Shown here piece after piece: positions 58,492 through 64,000 of a stretch of DNA of 64,000 nt; position 1 is the stretch's first letter; the number at the start of each line of letters is the position of its first letter. The stretch covers positions 1 through 64,000 of the forward strand of contig NZ_NHPP01000012.1 of NCBI RefSeq assembly GCF_002838835.1, given 5' to 3'. The notes beneath the pieces were generated by a model. The model was not told the origin of the DNA and did not search any database. It saw only the letters and a list, made by a program, of their open reading frames with translations. Position numbers and translations under genes: made by a program. This stretch comes from Siphonobacter sp. SORGH_AS_0500. Its GTDB lineage: Bacteria > Bacteroidota > Bacteroidia > Cytophagales > Spirosomataceae.

Positions 58492-60315
58492 ATGACACCT
58501 CTAATAAAACCCAAGACGACACTGCAATGGTTGTTGGGGTTAAGTTTGGGCTGGACGAGTTTATCCGCACAAACGACTTTGCCCTTAACCGACGTGTCGG
58601 CTTTTAAAAATCCTTCCAAAACCTGGGCTATCGTTGGGAATGTAAGTGGTTCCCCAAAAGAGACTTCTCTGAAAACCCAAAAAGGCACGGGAGTATTGGT
58701 GGCCATGCCCGGAAAACAGGCCGGAGCAGCCGATCAACTGGTTACTCAACTGGAACACGGTGATGTAAAAGTATCGCTCGATTTTATGCTTCCTCAAGGT
58801 TCTAATTCGGGTATTTACCTGATGGGACGTTATGAAATCCAGTTATTCGATAGCTGGGGCGTGCAAAGACCCAAGCCTTCCGACTGTGGAAGTATCTACG
58901 AACGTTGGGATGAAAATCGCAAGCCACAAGGATACGAAGGCCATGCTCCCCGACAGAATGCAGCGAAAGCCCCCGGCCTCTGGCAACATCTGGACATTGA
59001 ATTTGAAGCTCCGAAATTTGATGCTTCGGGTAAGAAAACGGCCAATGCCCGTTTTGTGAAAGTAGTACTGAACGGAACTACTATTCACGAAAATATTCAG
59101 TTATCTGGCCCTACGCGTGGTCCTCTTTTGGCCGAAGAAAAAGCCAGAGGTCCGCTGGTTTTCCAGGGCGATCATGGAGCAGTAGCTTTTCGTAATATTT
59201 CCATTGAAACACTTGATAAAGCTCCGGTGAAACTGGGGCCCGTGCAGTATGCTTTTTATACGGGCAGGTTTAATACCATTCCTAAACTGGATACCCTAAA
59301 AGCAAAGCCTATTCGGACGGGAACGGTCGAGAAACTCAGCAGTACGCTGGCCGATGGGAGGTCAGATTTTCTAATCGTCTTCAATGGGACGTTACAAGTT
59401 CCCGAAACCGATCAGTACGAATTCATCCTACAATGGATGGAAATGGGTCAGTTGATGATTGACGGAAAAACGATTTTCGATGGAATGCTTTCCTTTGATA
59501 AGCCCCGTACAATTTCTGTCCCCTTAACCGCTGGCGAACATAAATTTACACTGCTGCATTCTAAAACGATGTCCTGGTTACCCAAGGTAATTGGTATCTA
59601 CGTACAACGCAAAGGGGCTCATCGTCAGGAGTTACATGGCTTTGGCTCCGTGCCCGATACTGATCCGGTACCGGTTATCGCCGTTACACCCAAAGATCAG
59701 GTGGAGCAGATTCGCTCCTTTGTCTATGAGCCGGGTTATAACGAAGGCGATGGTCATAAAAAACTACGGGTATTACACATCGGTGATCCACAGGGCATTC
59801 ATTACAGCTATGATTTGGATCAGGCTACGGTATTAACAAGCTGGCGGGGTGATTTCATAAACATGAGCGACGCCTGGCACGAACGCGGCGAAGCCCAAAC
59901 GAGCGAAGCTTTAGGAGCCGCCCTATTATCCCTCTGGGGGACAGCTCCTGTGGGTACCACCGGCTCAACCACACCTGATTCTACCGCTGGATTGACCTAT
60001 AAAGGTTACTTGCTGGACAATTTGGGACATCCTACCTTCCAGTATCAACTATCAGGTAGTGAGTTTATGGATTCCATTCTCCCCTATGAAAATGGTCGCG
60101 GCTTAAGCCGGACAGTTTCGCTGAAAAATGGAAACAACCTCGAATACCGATTGGCTAAGGGTAAGTCTATTACCTTGTTACAAAAAGGTTTATACCTCGT
60201 GGACGGACAGTATTATGTGCAAACTCCGGCTAAAGCTCAGGTAGTAACTAATAACGGCGGGCAAGAACTGCGAGTATCGAACAGCCCTTCAGTTAGCTAC
60301 GATGTCATTTGGTAA
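58492..60315 (+). CDS. Secreted DUF1080 (3-keto-disaccharide hydrolase-like) and PA14 protein
   Basis: 607 residues with a signal peptide ending near SLSAQT. Residues about 28-245 form a DUF1080 jelly-roll, with QGSNSGIYLMGRYEIQLFDS and a GDHGAVAFRNISIETL end typical of the family. Residues about 250-380 resemble a PA14 domain (FNGTLQVPETDQYEF, then LMIDGKTIFDG and AGEHKFTLLHSK). The remainder lacks known domains. DUF1080 proteins in Bacteroidota act on 3-keto-sugars made by dehydrogenases (family knowledge). It is followed after 55 bases by a dehydrogenase gene. Confidence 0.87.
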   Translation: MTPLIKPKTTLQWLLGLSLGWTSLSAQTTLPLTDVSAFKNPSKTWAIVGNVSGSPKETSLKTQKGTGVLVAMPGKQAGAADQLVTQLEHGDVKVSLDFMLPQGSNSGIYLMGRYEIQLFDSWGVQRPKPSDCGSIYERWDENRKPQGYEGHAPRQNAAKAPGLWQHLDIEFEAPKFDASGKKTANARFVKVVLNGTTIHENIQLSGPTRGPLLAEEKARGPLVFQGDHGAVAFRNISIETLDKAPVKLGPVQYAFYTGRFNTIPKLDTLKAKPIRTGTVEKLSSTLADGRSDFLIVFNGTLQVPETDQYEFILQWMEMGQLMIDGKTIFDGMLSFDKPRTISVPLTAGEHKFTLLHSKTMSWLPKVIGIYVQRKGAHRQELHGFGSVPDTDPVPVIAVTPKDQVEQIRSFVYEPGYNEGDGHKKLRVLHIGDPQGIHYSYDLDQATVLTSWRGDFINMSDAWHERGEAQTSEALGAALLSLWGTAPVGTTGSTTPDSTAGLTYKGYLLDNLGHPTFQYQLSGSEFMDSILPYENGRGLSRTVSLKNGNNLEYRLAKGKSITLLQKGLYLVDGQYYVQTPAKAQVVTNNGGQELRVSNSPSVSYDVIW

Positions 60316-60370
60316 ATGCTTCCAGGTCAGAGCAAAAGATCCCGCAGGTTTACCTCTATCAAACAATACG

Positions 60371-62383
60371 ATGAAGAAAATTTTTCGATCCTTAACGATA
60401 GCTTTTTCGCTGGCGGCAACGGGCCTATGGGCTCAAACGCCAGCGACCGAAAATGATTATTACCAGTTACGAACGCTACCCATTCCGCAGGATGCCATTC
60501 TGGAAGTAGGGGGAATGACCGTATTACCCGATGGCCGTCTGGCGGTTTGTACGCGTCGGGGTGAAATCTGGTTGATTGAGAACCCGTATCAGCAGAAGGG
60601 AACTGCTCCGTACTTCAAACGTTTCGCTCAGGGTTTGCACGAACCTCTGGGACTAACCTTCCGCAATGGTTCGTTTTATACCTCCAACCGGGGGGAGTTA
60701 ACCAAGATTACGGACGAAGACGGCGACGGTCGGGCGGATCATTACGAAGCCGTGACGCAGTTACCCATCGTCGGTAATTACCACGAATACAGTTATGGCC
60801 CGCTGTTTGATCCTAACGGCGACATGCTCGTGACGCTGAACGTGGGTTGGGTGGGTTACGGAGCCAGCCTTACCAAATGGCGGGGCTGGTTGGTGAAAGT
60901 GTCTCCTGATGGAAAAATTGAACCCATTTCAGCCGGGTTACGCTCCCCGTCGAGTTACATGTATAATTCGTCAGGAGATCTGTTTTATTCCGAAAACCAG
61001 GGTGACTGGGTCGCTTCAGGCAAAGTTTCCCAACTGAAAAAAGGCAGTTTTAACGGTCACGGCGAAAGTCTGAAATGGACGAGTGACCCGGCTTCACCAC
61101 TGAAACTAACCAAGGAGCAATTACCTGATACGGGCGAACCCGTGGCGACGGCGGGGGAGAAGATTCCGCATTACCAGTATCCGGCCTGCTGGTTTCCGCA
61201 CGTGTTGATGGGCATTTCCACTTCCGATATTATTGAAGACACAAAGGGTAACCTCGGCCCTCATTTCAAAGGCCAATACTTCGTCGGCGATCAGGGACAC
61301 TCCAAAGTGATGCGGATGTACCTGGAAAAAGTGGACGGGGAGTATCAGGGAGCCTGTTTCCCTTTCCGTGAAGGCTGGGCCTCAGGGTTACTGCGTTTGC
61401 AATGGGGATTAGATGGTTCGTTAATTGGCGGCATGACCAGTCGCGGCTGGTCTTCAACGGGTAAAGCTCCGTACGCAATCCAGCGGTTAATCTGGTCGGG
61501 AAAAACGCCTTTTGAAATGCAGGAGATCCATTCCAAACCCGATGGTTTTGAGATTGTGTTTACCAAACCCGTTGATCCTGAAACGGCGGCTAATCCGGCG
61601 AACTACAAAATTTCGAGCTTTACGTACAAGTACCATCACCTCTACGGAAGCCCCATTATCAATGCGGAAGAAAGCAAAATCAAAGGCATTAAGGTAGCAG
61701 CCGATGGGCTTTCGGCCCGAGTAGTGCTGGAAGGAGCTTTCCGTAAACATTACATCTACGAAATCAAACCCGAAGGCGTCAAGTCAGCCGATCAGGAGTC
61801 TGTTCTGCATCCGGTAGGCTATTATACGCTGAATGCAGTAGCTAAGGGGGATTTGGTAACGGCTTCTCAATTTACGCCTTTCAAGGCTACGGCTGCGGTG
61901 CATCATCACGAAATGGCTGAAGCAAAAGCTGAAACTACGAAACCTGGAAAAACGGCAACGAAAGCCAGTTCAGCCAAGCGGGTAACAGAAATGCCTGCCA
62001 GTTGGTCCGCTCCCGATCAGGTCATTACGGTGGGAACCAAACCCGGATTGAAATTTGATGTTTCTGAAGTACAGGTACAGGCCGGAGCGAAGATCAAGTT
62101 TATCTTCAATAATAACGATGACATGACGCATAACTGCGTAATCGTAGCTCCCGGAGCGGTGGATGAAGTAGGAATGAAGGCTATCAACCTGGGCTTGAAA
62201 GGGCCTGATTTACAGTATGTGCCCGCTTCACCCAAAGTGTTGTTTCACACAAACTTACTACAACCCGAATCCACGGAAACGATTTACTTTACGGCCCCGT
62301 CACAGCCCGGCGATTACACCTTCGTGTGTACCTATCCCGGTCACCACACGGTTATGCAGGGTAAACTGAAAGTAGTTAAGTAA
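60371..62383 (+). CDS. Secreted sorbosone-dehydrogenase-like protein with C-terminal cupredoxin
   Basis: 670 residues from ATG 60371 (MKKIFRSLTIAFSLAATGLW); signal ends near GLWAQT. The first part (about 35-380) is a six-bladed propeller of the glucose/sorbosone dehydrogenase type, with MTVLPDGRLAVCTRRGEIWLI and PLGLTFRNGSFYT. An Ala/Lys/Thr linker (about 515-540) leads to a plastocyanin-like domain (about 550-670) with DDMTHNCVIVAPG and VCTYPGHHTVMQG, giving the type 1 copper ligands His, Cys, His, Met. The copper domain could take electrons from sugar oxidation to the respiratory chain (inference). Confidence 0.9.
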   Translation: MKKIFRSLTIAFSLAATGLWAQTPATENDYYQLRTLPIPQDAILEVGGMTVLPDGRLAVCTRRGEIWLIENPYQQKGTAPYFKRFAQGLHEPLGLTFRNGSFYTSNRGELTKITDEDGDGRADHYEAVTQLPIVGNYHEYSYGPLFDPNGDMLVTLNVGWVGYGASLTKWRGWLVKVSPDGKIEPISAGLRSPSSYMYNSSGDLFYSENQGDWVASGKVSQLKKGSFNGHGESLKWTSDPASPLKLTKEQLPDTGEPVATAGEKIPHYQYPACWFPHVLMGISTSDIIEDTKGNLGPHFKGQYFVGDQGHSKVMRMYLEKVDGEYQGACFPFREGWASGLLRLQWGLDGSLIGGMTSRGWSSTGKAPYAIQRLIWSGKTPFEMQEIHSKPDGFEIVFTKPVDPETAANPANYKISSFTYKYHHLYGSPIINAEESKIKGIKVAADGLSARVVLEGAFRKHYIYEIKPEGVKSADQESVLHPVGYYTLNAVAKGDLVTASQFTPFKATAAVHHHEMAEAKAETTKPGKTATKASSAKRVTEMPASWSAPDQVITVGTKPGLKFDVSEVQVQAGAKIKFIFNNNDDMTHNCVIVAPGAVDEVGMKAINLGLKGPDLQYVPASPKVLFHTNLLQPESTETIYFTAPSQPGDYTFVCTYPGHHTVMQGKLKVVK

Positions 62384-62410
62384 AGGCTTGTTCATACGAA
62401 GGTCATTAAC

Positions 62411-62448
62411 GAAAAAGAGGAAGCGAAATCGTTCGCTTCCTCTTTTTC
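62411..62448. terminator. Bidirectional terminator reaching the AI-2E gene stop
   Basis: GAAAAAGAGGAAGCGAA and TTCGCTTCCTCTTTTTC form a 17-base-pair stem around ATCG, between the convergent genes. The stop of the minus-strand gene (62447) lies in its flank. Confidence 0.93.
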
Positions 62449-63559
62449 ATTCCTGCTCTTCCAGGGTAATATTTTTGGTGATTTTATAGACTCGTCTTTT
62501 TCGGTAAGGGGTTTCTTCTTCACCCATCAGCCGGCCCCAGGGTTTAAGCTCTTCCACCCGGTCGAAGATGATTTTCATAATCGCCAGATACGGAATGCAG
62601 AGGAACATGCCGGAAATCCCCCAAAGCATTTCGCCGATGATGATGCCTAAAAAGGCAATGAGCGGATTGATTTTTACTTTGGAACCTACCACCAGCGGCA
62701 TAATGATATTTCCATCCACGGCATGCACGGCGATGTAAACAATCAGTACCAGCACTACTTTCCCCAAACCAGCAGTGGCGAAGGTAATGAGCGTACTTAA
62801 TAACAAAGCGGTGAAAATACCCAGGTAAGGAACCACATTGAAGACGCCCGTAATCACGCCCAGTAGTACCGCATATTTAACGCCGAGAAGCGATAAGACA
62901 GTAATGAAAAGGGCCGTGACAATCACCATTTGAATGAAAAGCCCGGAGATGTATTTTTTGATAATCGACTGAACCTGAGAAGAAATATCAATGACTTTCG
63001 CTTCGTGTTTTTCGTCAAAAACTGAGGTTAAGAACGTGAACAGGATGCGACGGTAATTGAGTAAAAAGAAAGTGAAAAGCAGCGTAAAACCCAGAAAAAG
63101 TAAAGTAGAAGAAAGCGTAGCCAACGTTGTAGCGACGACTACCGCACTGGTAGACAAAGCCTTTTCTGCACTTTCATTTAAGTATGTTAATTGTTTCTTA
63201 GAGTCAACATTAAACGTGGTGGTAATCCAGTCCTGTAAGTTATGAATGGAAAGGGCTACCTGCTTTTCCAGCAAGGGCCAGTCCGCCCACAAAGCACTGA
63301 GTTGATTACCAATAAAATACATAATTCCCGAGACTACGATGATCATGAGTACCACGCAGATAATGGTACTCATGCTGCGTTTCAACCTCAGTCGATGTTC
63401 GAGAAAATTGGCAGCTGGCAAGAGCACCAGGGCCATTAAAAATGAAAAGAGCAGAGGTGCCAGCAGCGAATGCCCCAGAATAGCCAGGTATCCTAAGCTG
63501 ATGAGTACTACCAGCACGAAGGCTAATTTCTGGATGAAAGGCAATTGGGTAGTTTTCAT
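62447..63559 (-). CDS. AI-2E family permease-like protein
   Basis: 370 residues. Seven to eight membrane segments are expected: paired helices near 12-52 and 62-86, then about 148-175, 208-240, 244-265, 268-290 and 300-345. The family signature region PYLGIFTALLLSTLITF followed by VDGNIIMPLVVGSKVKINPL is present, as is GEMLWGISGMFLCIPYLAIMK. Proteins of this family include possible autoinducer-2 or sodium/proton transporters; the substrate is not known and 'AI-2E' does not prove quorum sensing. Single gene. Confidence 0.92.
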   Translation of the reverse strand: MKTTQLPFIQKLAFVLVVLISLGYLAILGHSLLAPLLFSFLMALVLLPAANFLEHRLRLKRSMSTIICVVLMIIVVSGIMYFIGNQLSALWADWPLLEKQVALSIHNLQDWITTTFNVDSKKQLTYLNESAEKALSTSAVVVATTLATLSSTLLFLGFTLLFTFFLLNYRRILFTFLTSVFDEKHEAKVIDISSQVQSIIKKYISGLFIQMVIVTALFITVLSLLGVKYAVLLGVITGVFNVVPYLGIFTALLLSTLITFATAGLGKVVLVLIVYIAVHAVDGNIIMPLVVGSKVKINPLIAFLGIIIGEMLWGISGMFLCIPYLAIMKIIFDRVEELKPWGRLMGEEETPYRKRRVYKITKNITLEEQE

Positions 63560-63749
63560 GGGGTGTTGATTTGAGGTAAGTACTCGATCAGGTGGATTTT
63601 TGTTCGAGATTAGGGAGAAAATAAATGGATTTTAATTTAAGCTACCCGTTAAGAAGAAATCGGGGTAGCAAAAATCCTTTTTCAGTAAACATATGTATAT
63701 TTAAACGGCTACTGTTGAGCCCTTTTGAGAGACCTTTCTACAAAAATGT

Positions 63750-64000
63750 ATGAAACTTTTCTATTCACTTACGTATTTAGTAGCCATGGCAGGTCTATAT
63801 TCCTGCACCTCTCAGTCAACCAAAGAATTAAGTAACGTGCCTACTCAAAACGACTTTCCTAAACCGCCCATAGCCCTTAAAAAGCCTGAAACCTTTACCG
63901 AACACAGATATACCCGGGTAGATGATTTCTTTTGGCTGAAAGACAAGAAAAATCCAGAAGTTCTTCAGTATCTGAAAGCTGAAAATGCGTATGCTGATGC
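63750..64000 (+). CDS. S9 family prolyl oligopeptidase (oligopeptidase B-like), partial
   Basis: The first 83 codons only; the gene runs off the window. It starts MKLFYSLTYLVAMAGLYSC, a lipoprotein-type signal with a lipobox-like end (LYSC), followed by PTQNDFPKPPIALKKPETFT and then YTRVDDFFWLKDKKNPEVLQ, characteristic of the oligopeptidase B propeller N terminus. Substrates would be short basic peptides in family members (family knowledge). Confidence 0.8.
   Translation, partial: MKLFYSLTYLVAMAGLYSCTSQSTKELSNVPTQNDFPKPPIALKKPETFTEHRYTRVDDFFWLKDKKNPEVLQYLKAENAYAD

Noticed and set aside
1..64000. tRNA genes or rRNA genes
   Set aside because: I saw no TTCGA-type T-arm with flanking acceptor stems and no conserved rRNA words in the gaps; a covariance search would settle it.

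Overview
The window looks like a chromosomal segment of an aerobic or microaerobic Bacteroidota bacterium, most likely a Cytophagales member of the Spirosoma/Siphonobacter kind (inference). The signs are a ccoN-ccoO gene fusion with a one-haem CcoP, TAnnTTTG-type -7 promoter elements without clear Shine-Dalgarno sequences, a TamB-like giant protein, a DUF1080 plus sorbosone-dehydrogenase-like pair, and many short palindromic intergenic repeats. I found no rRNA, tRNA, prophage, transposase gene or CRISPR array.

Region by region. 1-535 is repeat DNA. 536-11825 is a low-oxygen respiration island: on the minus strand ccoS-ccoNO-ccoQ-ccoP-ccoG-ccoH, a group 3 truncated haemoglobin, a small membrane protein, the copper ATPase ccoI followed by a fatty-acid desaturase, then on the plus strand an Fnr-like regulator and a stand-alone CRP-fold protein. 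Two identical 15-base motifs containing TGAT-N4-ATCA lie upstream of the two regulator genes. 12337-22697 holds ung, apaG, a methyltransferase, three tandem paralogous beta-barrel proteins, an Arg/Asp-rich secreted protein, a DEAD-box helicase, hisB, a 37-residue membrane peptide, an ArsC/Spx-like protein and tsaD. 22839-27650 is one 1603-residue TamB-like protein. 28335-33616 has isochorismate synthase, a Gfo/Idh oxidoreductase, and a YkgJ-tsaE-ABC exporter operon.

33863-43036 contains thrA and thrB, separated by a SulP transporter and by a two-gene unit encoding a circularly permuted ATP-grasp/alpha-E protein and a transglutaminase. 43205-53524 carries an SDR, TerC, a small frameshifted gene, a divergent MFS/ATP-grasp pair, a CorC-type protein and a large FAD/Fe-S dehydrogenase. 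53660-64000 has leucyl aminopeptidase, a DUF4230 protein, an SSS sugar-type symporter, a DUF1080/PA14 protein, a secreted dehydrogenase fused to a cupredoxin, an AI-2E family permease and the start of an S9 peptidase.

The most coherent story is oxygen adaptation: oxidase, its assembly factors, copper supply, a globin, membrane-lipid desaturation and dedicated regulators sit together. The most striking unexplained structure is the wealth of intergenic palindromes: at least six sequence families, one of which (CAGTTTT/GAGTTTT) occupies two of the longer gaps inside the cco operon and also forms a heptamer array at the window start.
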